A DNA stretch of 8,243 nt, from the NCBI GenBank assembly GCA_013041975.1, contig JABDQZ010000348.1, positions 1-8,243 on the forward strand, in the 5' to 3' direction. The position numbers were made by a program, and so were the translations under genes. Under the pieces are notes generated by a model. It was given only the letters and a program-made list of their open reading frames with translations. It searched no databases and was not told the DNA's origin. Source of the DNA: Gammaproteobacteria bacterium. Lineage in GTDB: Bacteria > Pseudomonadota > Gammaproteobacteria > Chromatiales > Chromatiaceae. Positions 1 through 5,871 of this stretch are shown here, in pieces (within the stretch, counting starts at the first letter, position 1; each line of letters opens with the position of its first letter).

Positions 1-210
1 GGACCAGGTCCTCGTTATATGGGTCCAGGAAAAGGCCAGGGTCCAAACCCAAGACCTGCAGGCAACATGAACATGGGACCAGGTCCCGGTCAGGCGCCAA
101 TGCAAAATTTCAGAATGCCACCTCCACCTCCACCTCCACCGATGTTGGATAAAAAGTTGCCTGCTGCTCCTGCAGCTGAACCTGCAACAACTGGAGCTGC
201 GTCTAAATAG
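1..210 (+). CDS. C-terminal part of a Gly/Pro/Met-rich low-complexity protein (5' end outside the window)
   Basis: The frame is open to the left edge and ends at TAG 208-210, so only the last 69 residues are visible. A Met codon at 19-21 is probably internal, because the same composition continues upstream of it (GPGPRY). The visible part is rich in Gly, Pro and Met, with repeated MGPG/GPGP/GPNP units, then a run of eight prolines encoded by alternating CCA/CCT codons (118-141), then an Ala/Pro-rich tail ending GAASK. There is no recognisable domain, Cys motif or membrane segment here. I do not recognise the family. The composition suggests a disordered tail of an exported or surface-associated protein, but this is a guess. 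A hairpin terminator follows directly. The gene converges on sppA. Reality of the coding frame is supported by the stop-terminator arrangement; function is unknown. Confidence 0.6.
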   Translation, partial: GPGPRYMGPGKGQGPNPRPAGNMNMGPGPGQAPMQNFRMPPPPPPPPMLDKKLPAAPAAEPATTGAASK

Positions 211-226
211 GGACACTCAAGTTTGA

Positions 227-253
227 CCTCCCCCTGACCAGGGGGAGGGTTTT
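227..253 (+). terminator. Rho-independent terminator of the Gly/Pro/Met-rich gene
   Basis: A perfect 9-bp stem, CCTCCCCCT (227-235) with AGGGGGAGG (240-248), closes a GACC tetraloop and is followed by G and TTTT (250-253). It lies 17 bases after the stop of the left gene. On the minus strand, where sppA ends at 265, the same hairpin is not followed by a T tract. It may still slow polymerase there, but it is designed for the plus strand. Confidence 0.85.
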
Positions 254-264
254 AACCACAGAAA

Positions 265-1263
265 CTATCTGAAAGCTGGCCCTGAAGAAAATCCGGTCAA
301 CTTAAGCAGTGATTTTGAAACACTGGCTCCAAACTTTTCGATAAAGCGTTCAAATGCATCTTCTCTTACCGTGAAATCTTTAAGCTTTTCCGCCTGTACG
401 ATTTCCCGAGCAACATAGCTGCTACTGCCCAGACCATCGGCCAGCCCCAGCTCAATACTTTTCTCACCACTCCAGAACAGGCCGCTGAAAACTGTGCCAT
501 CATCTTTCAAACGATTGCCACGCCCGGTTTTAACCGCATCAATGAAATGCTCATGCAGCTCATCCAGCACACCTTGCAGATGATCCTTTTCAAATGCTTT
601 TACCGGTGAAAACGGATCCATAATGCCCTTGTGTTCTCCGGCTGTCATGAGACGGCGTTCGATGCCCAGTTTATCGATCGTATCGACAAAACCATAGCTA
701 TCCATTAGCACACCAATAGAACCGACAATACTCGACTTGTTGACATAGATCTGATCAGCTGCCGAAGCGATATAGTATCCACCGGAAGCACAGATATCTG
801 TCACCACAGCATAAAGAGGAATGTCTTCATACTTTTCACTCAGTCGATTGATTTCGTCGTGGATATAACTTGACTGAACCGGACTGCCTCCAGGACTGTT
901 GATACGCAGGATGATAGCCTTGGTATCTTCATGCTCATAGGCATCACGCAGGCCAGTAACAACATTATCGGCACTGGCCTCGGCATCGTCCGCAATAATG
1001 CCCTGAATTTCTATGATGGCGGTAAAGCCTTCTTTATCCTTGCTCATTCCGGCACCGGTAAAATCATCCGGAATCAACAGTACCAGAAAAGTCAGCACGT
1101 AAAGAAAAGCCAGCGACTTGAAGAAGATTCCCCAGCGACGTGCTGTTCGTGCTTCCCTGATCTGCGCCATGGCCAGTTTTTCAAGCACCGAACGTTCCCA
1201 GTTATCTTTTGGCTCGTTTTTTCGCTTGAATTTGTCTACATCGGTTTTTTCAAAATCATTCAT
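265..1263 (-). CDS. sppA: S49-family signal peptide peptidase (short SppA / SohB type)
   Basis: This is a membrane-anchored serine protease expected to cut residual signal peptides and other membrane peptides after secretion. The 332-residue protein has a charged cytoplasmic N-terminus (1-44), one membrane segment (about 46-64) and an S49 protease domain (about 80-295). Visible motifs are RINSPGG (120-126), ICASGGYYIA (157-166) with likely nucleophile Ser160, SIVGSIGV (178-185), and GEHKGIMDPFSP (209-220) with Lys212 as likely general base of the Ser/Lys dyad. The length matches the single-domain bacterial form, not the doubled 67-kDa E. coli SppA. AGGAA at 1273-1277 (minus strand), 9 bases before ATG, supports the start. 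It is the last gene of the rluC operon, 20 bases after the phosphatase stop. In Pseudomonas-like genomes maf/yceD/rpmF follow; here a convergent unrelated gene does. Family assignment is firm; substrates are not visible. Confidence 0.93.
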   Translation of the reverse strand: MNDFEKTDVDKFKRKNEPKDNWERSVLEKLAMAQIREARTARRWGIFFKSLAFLYVLTFLVLLIPDDFTGAGMSKDKEGFTAIIEIQGIIADDAEASADNVVTGLRDAYEHEDTKAIILRINSPGGSPVQSSYIHDEINRLSEKYEDIPLYAVVTDICASGGYYIASAADQIYVNKSSIVGSIGVLMDSYGFVDTIDKLGIERRLMTAGEHKGIMDPFSPVKAFEKDHLQGVLDELHEHFIDAVKTGRGNRLKDDGTVFSGLFWSGEKSIELGLADGLGSSSYVAREIVQAEKLKDFTVREDAFERFIEKFGASVSKSLLKLTGFSSGPAFR

Positions 1264-1283
1264 ACTACTTAATTCCTGTCTAT

Positions 1284-1931
1284 TCAGATCAACCAGTTTC
1301 TTAAATGACTGATCGCATCAATACAGTCTAAAGCCCCATTATCCAGTAAATGCTGCCTGCTATGAACCCCATAGGTGACACCAAGACCATCGACACGGGC
1401 ATTGCCCGCCATTTGCATGTCATATTCGGTATCACCGATCATGAGCGTCTTGCTTGCATCGACACCTGTAAAATTCATGATTTCGTGCAACATCTGAGGA
1501 TGCGGCTTTGAAAAAGCTTCATCGGCGCAGCGTGTGATATGGAACAAGTCTTCCAGGCTGGTTTTTTCCAGCACATGATCAAGTCCGCGCCGACTTTTTC
1601 CGGTTGCCACTGCCAGCATATACCCCTGTGACTCAAGCTCTCTCAACAGAACCTCTGCCCCATCAAACATGACTTCAGGCGTAGGTTCATCACCGAGGAA
1701 ATGATGACGGTATTGTGCTGCCACTCTTTGTACTTCATCTTCATCGATAATATCAAACAATCTCGCCATGGCCTCATGCAAACCCAGGCCAATGATCTGT
1801 TTGGCTTCATCATAGTCAGGAACATTCAAACCAAGGTCATGTGCAGCCGCCTGCGTGCAGGCAACAATTTTTGCGACTGAATCCATCAGCGTGCCATCCC
1901 AGTCGAAAACCAGCAACTCGTATTTCATCAT
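1284..1931 (-). CDS. HAD-superfamily phosphatase, phosphoglycolate-phosphatase (Gph)-like
   Basis: This is a cytoplasmic Mg-dependent phosphohydrolase of 215 residues, the usual size for HAD subfamily IA. Motif I is FDWDGTLMDS, with nucleophile Asp10 and acid/base Asp12. A helical cap spans about 16-85. Motif II is VATGKS with Thr110, motif III is SKPHP with Lys142, and motif IV is IGDTEYD with Asp167 and Asp171. All catalytic residues are present, so the enzyme should be active. The substrate cannot be read from sequence. The gene is the partner found after rluC in many gammaproteobacteria and is usually annotated only as HAD-IA hydrolase or Gph-like. Its first ATG overlaps the rluC stop in an ATGA arrangement (1928-1931), indicating translational coupling. 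A second ATG follows immediately, so the true start may be one codon later. I give no gene symbol because gph function is not shown. Confidence 0.9.
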   Translation of the reverse strand: MMKYELLVFDWDGTLMDSVAKIVACTQAAAHDLGLNVPDYDEAKQIIGLGLHEAMARLFDIIDEDEVQRVAAQYRHHFLGDEPTPEVMFDGAEVLLRELESQGYMLAVATGKSRRGLDHVLEKTSLEDLFHITRCADEAFSKPHPQMLHEIMNFTGVDASKTLMIGDTEYDMQMAGNARVDGLGVTYGVHSRQHLLDNGALDCIDAISHLRNWLI

Positions 1932-2872
1932 CGTAAGACCGCCAGCAGGCTTTCAAGTTCACTATCTAGTGGCGCATGAAACTGAAAGAGTTTACCGGAT
2001 TCAGGATGGGTGAAAGTCAGTCTGACCGCATGAAGAAAAAGACGATATAGGCCGTTCTGACGAATGATCTTGTTGGCTGTTCCATCGCCATATTTCAAAT
2101 CACCTAATATTGGCGTACCGGCATGCTGCAGATGAACACGGATCTGATGCGTTCTTCCCGTTTCAAGTATTGCCTGTACCAGCATAGCGTCCTTATAGGT
2201 TTCGAGAATCTTGAAATGTGTCACGGCATGTTTACCCGCAGCATCAACCTGTACGATACGCTCTCCTCCTTTAAGCGTGTTTTTTTTCAGTGGCGCATCA
2301 ACAGTGATTTCTGTTTTCTTCCCCCAGTTCCCATGAACCAGCGCCAGATATTTCTTCTCGATACCATCCTCACGTTGCAGGTCATGGAGAATTTTCAGCA
2401 TGGAACGTTTCTTTGCGACCATCAGACAACCCGATGTATCCCGGTCCAGACGATGCACCAGTTCCAGGCTTTTTTCCTGTGGACGCATGGCACGCAGCGT
2501 TTCAATCACACCAAAACTGATACCACTGCCGCCATGAACGGCCATACCAGATGGTTTGTTGATGACTAGCAATTGCTTGTCTTCGTAGATTATGGCTTCA
2601 GCGAGGCTATCCTGAAGTCCTTTATGCGGCATATTGGTCTGGGGAGAAGACTGGCGTACTGGCGGAATACGCACCTGGTCGCCAGTCTGCAGGCGATATT
2701 TTACGTTGGCTCTACCCTTGTTAACCCTGACTTCGCCTCTACGAACGATTTTATAAATCAGGCTTCGCGGCACCCCTTTTAGCTCTCGCAGCAGGAAATT
2801 ATCCAGCCTCTGGCCGGAAAATTCGGCATCTACTGCCACAATTCTGACTTTTTTTCCTGTAACTTCGGGCAT
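1928..2872 (-). CDS. rluC: 23S rRNA pseudouridine synthase RluC
   Basis: RluC isomerises uridines of 23S rRNA near the peptidyl-transferase centre (in E. coli U955, U2504 and U2580). The 314-residue protein has an N-terminal S4 RNA-binding domain (about 20-75; GQRLDNFLLRELKGVPRSLI) and an RluA-family catalytic domain (about 95-305). Diagnostic motifs are NKPSGMAVHGGSG (105-117), HRLDRDTSG (140-148) with catalytic Asp143, and GRTHQIRVHLQHAG near residue 240. Length and N-terminus fit E. coli RluC. The start is fixed because a TAA stop lies in frame directly before the ATG. No good Shine-Dalgarno sequence is seen, only AAAG about 9 bases upstream. It is the first gene of the rluC-phosphatase-sppA operon and is divergent from rne, an arrangement conserved in gammaproteobacteria. 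RluC rather than RluD or RluA is chosen from the HGGSG motif, the S4 domain and the rne neighbour. Confidence 0.95.
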   Translation of the reverse strand: MPEVTGKKVRIVAVDAEFSGQRLDNFLLRELKGVPRSLIYKIVRRGEVRVNKGRANVKYRLQTGDQVRIPPVRQSSPQTNMPHKGLQDSLAEAIIYEDKQLLVINKPSGMAVHGGSGISFGVIETLRAMRPQEKSLELVHRLDRDTSGCLMVAKKRSMLKILHDLQREDGIEKKYLALVHGNWGKKTEITVDAPLKKNTLKGGERIVQVDAAGKHAVTHFKILETYKDAMLVQAILETGRTHQIRVHLQHAGTPILGDLKYGDGTANKIIRQNGLYRLFLHAVRLTFTHPESGKLFQFHAPLDSELESLLAVLR

Positions 2873-2902
2873 TTAGATTACTTTATTAATAAATTCTTGC
2901 AT
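2873..2902 (-). CDS. Possible 9-codon leader ORF abutting rluC
   Basis: On the minus strand an ATG at 2902-2900 opens a nine-codon frame (MQEFINKVI). Its TAA stop directly abuts the rluC ATG (TAAATG), in the same frame. It lies inside the predicted rluC leader. No Shine-Dalgarno sequence precedes it, and such a short frame can occur by chance in AT-rich DNA. If translated, it could deliver ribosomes to the rluC start, which itself has only a weak binding site. This is inference from position alone. Confidence 0.2.
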   Translation of the reverse strand: MQEFINKVI

Positions 2903-2930
2903 TGATTACGTGAGGACAGGCTGTTATATT
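2902..2930 (+). promoter_or_regulatory. Sigma70-type promoter for rne
   Basis: TTGATT (2902-2907), a 17-base spacer, and TATATT (2925-2930) form a near-consensus promoter. TG at 2922-2923, one base before the -10 box, makes an extended -10 element. The predicted start is near 2937, giving an rne leader of about 300 nt, similar in scale to the long E. coli rne leader. The promoter lies inside the predicted rluC leader, facing the rluC promoter. Additional rne promoters may exist; I found no other comparable match downstream. Confidence 0.7.
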
Positions 2931-2953
2931 CTAAGAAGTTCTGAGTGGCGGGC

Positions 2954-2959
2954 ATTATA
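2954..2959 (-). promoter_or_regulatory. -10 box (TATAAT) of a probable rluC operon promoter
   Basis: The minus strand reads a consensus TATAAT here, which would start transcription near 2947 and give an rluC leader of about 75 nt. The matching -35 region is poor: GT-rich sequence around 2975-2982, with no TTGACA-like hexamer at 16-18 bases. Position and the perfect -10 support the call; the weak -35 suggests modest strength or an activator. Confidence 0.55.
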
Positions 2960-3003
2960 GCGAAAAACAGCCAAACAAACCTGCCAAATACCATGAACAG
3001 TAA

Positions 3004-3054
3004 ATACAGAATTTTTTGTGCAGCCCGGGACGGGTTGCCGGGATACAGAATTTT
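3004..3054 (+). repeat. 12-base direct repeat flanking a GC-rich hairpin in the rne leader
   Basis: ATACAGAATTTT occurs at 3004-3015 and again at 3043-3054. Between the copies lies a compact hairpin, CAGCCCG (3021-3027) with CGGGTTG (3031-3037), one G-U pair and a 3-base loop. An alternative pairing is CCCGG (3024-3028) with CCGGG (3038-3042). Each repeat contains GAATT, which fits the RN/WUU preference reported for RNase E cleavage, so the copies could be self-cleavage sites. That role is inference; the repeat itself is exact. Confidence 0.6.
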
Positions 3055-3064
3055 ATTCAACCTG

Positions 3065-3099
3065 ATCTGAAACGGTAACAATACCTCCGCTTTTCAGGT
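3065..3099 (+). promoter_or_regulatory. Bulged hairpin in the rne leader (hp2-like candidate)
   Basis: The lower stem pairs 3065-3072 with 3092-3099 (it includes CTGAAA with TTTCAG and one U-G). A two-base bulge on the 3' side (C3090, U3091) separates it from an upper stem CGG (3073-3075) with CCG (3087-3089). The loop is 11 nt, 3076-3086. A bulged hairpin at this place recalls the conserved sensor hairpin of enterobacterial rne leaders, but I could not align the sequences, so homology is not shown. Confidence 0.4.
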
Positions 3100-3237
3100 G
3101 AAAATAACCGGATGCAATAATATTACTCCGGAAAACAAACTGACAAATCGACTATGCTGTCAGGCTCGTCCGATGATAACTGATCGGCCCTTCTGCCCGG
3201 CTCCAGTTGCGCTGCACGCGTACAGAGTCAATACAAC

Positions 3238-5805
3238 ATGAAAAGAATGCTTATTAATGCAACTCAGCAGGAAGAGTTGCGTGTTGCCATCGTTGATGGC
3301 CAGAAACTTTACAACCTTGATATCGAAACAGCCGGACGGGAACAGAAAAAAGCCAATATCTATAAGGCTAAAATTACCCGCATTGAGCCCAGTCTCGAAG
3401 CCGCTTTTGTAGACTACGGCGCCGATCGCCACGGCTTTCTGCCGCTCAAGGAAATTTCCAGAAACTACTTTACCGATAAAGCCCGAGAGGCCGGTGGTCG
3501 ACCAAATATCGCCGCAGCCTTGAAAGAAGGCCAGGAACTGATTGTTCAGGTTGAAAAGGAAGAACGTGGTAACAAAGGCGCTGCCTTGACCAGTTTTATC
3601 TCACTGGCCGGGCGTTATCTGGTCTTGATGCCCAATAACCCTCGCGCCGGAGGGGTCTCACGTCGCATCGAAGGACAGGATCGTGCTGACCTACGAGAAG
3701 CCATGAGCCAGATGGAAATCCCTGACGGCATGGGTGTTATCGTCAGAACGGCCGGCATCGGCAAAAATACCGAAGAACTGCAATGGGACCTGGATTACCT
3801 GATCCAGTTATGGAGCGCCATTGATAAATCAGCGCAAAAAACCGCTCCTTTCCTGATTTACCAGGAAAGCAACATCATTATCCGTTCAGTGCGCGATCAT
3901 CTCAGAAACGATATTGGTGAAATCGTTATCGATAACAGGGACACCTACGAACAGGCACTGAATTTCATCAAGCAGGTTATGCCAAAGTATGAGCGCAAGA
4001 TGAAGCTCTACGAAGATGAAGTTCCCCTTTTTTCGCGATACCAGATTGAAAGCCAGATTGAATCTGTATACCAGCGTGAAGTACGCCTACCTTCTGGCGG
4101 CGCAATTGTTATCGACCATACCGAGGCGCTGACATCTATCGATATCAACTCTGCACGTTCTACCAAGGGTGCAGATATTGAAGAAACCGCTTTAAACAAC
4201 AATCTTGAATCAGCGGATGAAATTGCCCGTCAGTTACGTTTGCGAGACCTTGGCGGACTTTTTGTGATTGATTTTATCGATATGACACCCGCCAAACATC
4301 AGCGTGAAGTTGAAAACCGTCTGAAAGAAGCCATGAAACACGACCGGGCCCGCGTACAGATTGGTCGCATATCGCGCTTTGGGCTGTTGGAAATGTCTCG
4401 CCAGCGCCTGCGCCCTTCACTGGGTGAAGCCAGCTTGCAATTATGTCCGCGTTGTACCGGTCACGGCTTTATTCGTGGTGTTGAATCACTGTCACTGTCT
4501 ATACTGCGCATCGTGGAAGAGCAGGCACTGAAAGAAAATACCGGTCGTATTGTTGCCCAACTGCCTGTGGAAGTGGGCACCTTCCTGCTTAACGAAAAAC
4601 GTATTGCCATTCGCGCTATTGAAAAACGTAACAACGTTGACGTTATTCTTATCCCCAACAAATCGCTTGATACCCCTCATTATGAAATCGAGCGCATTCG
4701 CAAGCATGAAGTCAAGGATGATGAGTCCAGCTACGACATGGTTCAGGAAGCCGAAGACAGCAGCGATACAAACTTTAGTGACAACAAACCAAAGGCCATT
4801 GCTGAGCCTGCAGTAAAACAGATTACGCCCAGCACCCCCGCTCCGGTGCGTGAAGAAGTAAAAGCAAAACCTGTAGAGACGACCCAGACTACTGAAGAAA
4901 GCGGTTTAATCAAACGTATTTTTACCAGTATTTTTACCAGTAAACCTGCTGAAAAAGAACAAGAACAAGAACAGGAAAAACAACCTGCTGAAAAGCCTTC
5001 TGGCGACAATCGCTCACGCGGCAACCGTCGTGGAGGTAACCGCAACCGTTCAAGAAACACCAGCCAGAAATCACGCAGGCCTGCTTCAGGCAAAGCCGCT
5101 AGCAAGAAGAAAACCTCGCAAAAGAAAGACAGCAAACCTGAAAAGACCGAAGATAAAAATCCAAAAGCTGATAACACTCAGTCAGATGAAGAAAATAAGT
5201 CTCAGGGTAATCGTCGTAGCAATCGTCGTGGCAATCGACGCAGACGTGGACCAGGACGCAGCAATCAGGACAGCGCACGAAACACCGACAACCAGGAAAG
5301 CACTTCTGATAAGACTGAGATTTCTGAGAAGCAAGGTGCACAACCACAAGAAAAAAAGAATAAGGAAGGCTCAGCAGAAAAACGTCAGCGTGCTCCGCGA
5401 AAAAAACGTGCTGCAAGAAGTGATAAGCCGGTAACGGAAACAACAGCTCAGGCTACTGAAAAACAGCACGACCAGAAGCCAGTTACTGAAAAAGCAGAAA
5501 AGGCTTCACCAGCATCCAGTCCATCTGTAAGCGAACCGAAAGCTGCGAAAAAGCCGGAACCAAAGCCGACTGTTAGTGAACCCAAAGCTGTGAAAAAAAC
5601 TGAGTCGAAGCCCGCCGTAAGTGAACCAAAAGCTGTGAAAAAGACGGTGTCAAAGCCGGCCGTAAGTGAACCAAAAGCTGAGAAAAAAACTGACTCGAAG
5701 TCCGCCGTAAGTGAACCGAAAGCTGTGAAAAAGACGGTGTCGAAGCCAGCTGAAAAACCTGCGCCTGCTCCCATACCAAAGTCTACCGATAAGAGCTCAG
5801 AATAA
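3238..5805 (+). CDS. rne: Ribonuclease E, endoribonuclease and degradosome scaffold
   Basis: RNase E makes rate-limiting cuts in mRNA decay and processes rRNA and tRNA precursors at the inner membrane. The 855-residue protein is complete. The catalytic half (1 to about 490) begins MKRMLINATQQEELRVA and has an S1 domain (about 36-120), a 5'-sensor/RNase H region, DNase I-like catalysis with Asp302 (SIDINSARST) and Asp345 (LFVIDF), and a zinc link CPRC with Cys403 and Cys406. These are one residue offset from E. coli Asp303, Asp346, Cys404 and Cys407. The rest looks disordered: a short amphipathic segment GLIKRIFTSIFTS (556-568) probably binds membrane, Arg-rich stretches near 591-614, 659-674 and 716-728 probably bind RNA, and five 15-residue repeats occupy 764-838. 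I cannot identify sites for RhlB, enolase or PNPase. RNase G is excluded by the long C-terminal half. The protein-level start is clear from homology despite a weak ribosome-binding site. Confidence 0.98.
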   Translation: MKRMLINATQQEELRVAIVDGQKLYNLDIETAGREQKKANIYKAKITRIEPSLEAAFVDYGADRHGFLPLKEISRNYFTDKAREAGGRPNIAAALKEGQELIVQVEKEERGNKGAALTSFISLAGRYLVLMPNNPRAGGVSRRIEGQDRADLREAMSQMEIPDGMGVIVRTAGIGKNTEELQWDLDYLIQLWSAIDKSAQKTAPFLIYQESNIIIRSVRDHLRNDIGEIVIDNRDTYEQALNFIKQVMPKYERKMKLYEDEVPLFSRYQIESQIESVYQREVRLPSGGAIVIDHTEALTSIDINSARSTKGADIEETALNNNLESADEIARQLRLRDLGGLFVIDFIDMTPAKHQREVENRLKEAMKHDRARVQIGRISRFGLLEMSRQRLRPSLGEASLQLCPRCTGHGFIRGVESLSLSILRIVEEQALKENTGRIVAQLPVEVGTFLLNEKRIAIRAIEKRNNVDVILIPNKSLDTPHYEIERIRKHEVKDDESSYDMVQEAEDSSDTNFSDNKPKAIAEPAVKQITPSTPAPVREEVKAKPVETTQTTEESGLIKRIFTSIFTSKPAEKEQEQEQEKQPAEKPSGDNRSRGNRRGGNRNRSRNTSQKSRRPASGKAASKKKTSQKKDSKPEKTEDKNPKADNTQSDEENKSQGNRRSNRRGNRRRRGPGRSNQDSARNTDNQESTSDKTEISEKQGAQPQEKKNKEGSAEKRQRAPRKKRAARSDKPVTETTAQATEKQHDQKPVTEKAEKASPASSPSVSEPKAAKKPEPKPTVSEPKAVKKTESKPAVSEPKAVKKTVSKPAVSEPKAEKKTDSKSAVSEPKAVKKTVSKPAEKPAPAPIPKSTDKSSE
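5527..5751 (+). repeat. Five in-frame 45-bp tandem repeats in the rne tail
   Basis: Units start at 5527, 5572, 5617, 5662 and 5707. Each encodes a version of VSEPKAVKKTxSKPA (residues 764-838). Units 3 and 5 encode identical peptides (VSEPKAVKKTVSKPA) and differ at only four bases. Units 2 and 4 share TES/TDS variants. The array therefore reads as a degenerate first unit plus a duplicated 90-bp pair. The repeats are Lys/Pro-rich and presumably disordered. Such arrays change copy number readily while keeping frame. Confidence 0.92.
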
Positions 5806-5818
5806 AATGGTTAAAAGC

Positions 5819-5850
5819 GTTACTCCCGCGTAGTTAAGCGCGGGAGTGAC
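5819..5850. terminator. Hairpin between convergent rne and phosphatase genes, likely bidirectional terminator
   Basis: GTTACTCCCGCG (5819-5830) pairs with CGCGGGAGTGAC (5839-5850), 12 bp with one G-U pair and an 8-base loop. On the minus strand TTTT follows two bases after the stem, a reasonable terminator for the phosphatase gene ending at 5872. On the plus strand, after rne (stop at 5803-5805), the nearest T run (5864-5868) is 13 bases beyond the stem, so termination of rne here is less certain. Confidence 0.75.
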
Positions 5851-5871
5851 AGCCTCTAAATGATTTTTCCG

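Larger units (their letters stand above)
2937..3237 (+). promoter_or_regulatory. Structured rne 5' leader, candidate RNase E autoregulatory region
   Basis: This stretch has no gene on either strand that I can support. As RNA from the predicted rne start, it can fold into consecutive hairpins: 3021-3037, 3065-3099, 3108-3131 (CCGGA/TCCGG), 3140-3163 (CTGACA/TGTCAG, perfect 6 bp) and 3170-3187 (CCGAT/ATCGG). In E. coli, hairpins in the long rne leader bind RNase E and let it cut its own message, adjusting its level; the same role is inferred here from position and structure. I did not verify a match to the known rne5 family. The ribosome-binding site is weak: AGAG at 3224-3227, 10 bases before the ATG at 3238. 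Confidence 0.55.

Noticed and set aside
227..253. Terminator for the rluC-phosphatase-sppA operon
   Set aside because: On the minus strand the hairpin is not followed by a T tract, so it is assigned to the plus-strand gene; a secondary role for sppA cannot be excluded.
931..1272. Plus-strand open frame of 113 codons opposite sppA
   Set aside because: It is antisense to the conserved S49 N-terminal half and has no family resemblance.
2123..2569. Plus-strand open frame of 148 codons inside rluC
   Set aside because: It lies wholly antisense to conserved rluC catalytic sequence, has no ribosome-binding site and shows no recognisable domain.
3004..3054. Mobile-element target-site duplication (12-base direct repeat)
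   Set aside because: Only 27 bases separate the copies, with no transposase and no terminal inverted repeats. A leader RNA element or a simple duplication is more likely.
2878..3081. Minus-strand frame of 67 codons in the rne/rluC gap
   Set aside because: It spans both predicted promoters and rne leader hairpins, has no ribosome-binding site and no family resemblance. The regulatory reading explains the region better.
3160..3432. Minus-strand frame of 90 codons over the rne start
   Set aside because: It is antisense to the rne leader and the conserved RNase E N-terminus. No independent evidence.
4743..5177. Long minus-strand open frame (144 codons) opposite the rne tail
   Set aside because: It mirrors Lys/Glu/Arg-rich low-complexity coding sequence of rne. 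The product is a Leu/Phe/Ser-rich artefact with no domain, and the rne frame is certain.
5527..5751. CRISPR-like regular repeats
   Set aside because: The 45-bp units are head-to-tail with no spacers, lie in frame inside rne and have no cas genes nearby. They are a coding tandem repeat.
5448..5774. Minus-strand frame with repeated GSLTAGFDTVFFTAF-like units
   Set aside because: It is the antisense reading of the 45-bp rne repeats, so the apparent protein repeat follows from the DNA repeat. No start signal or independent support.
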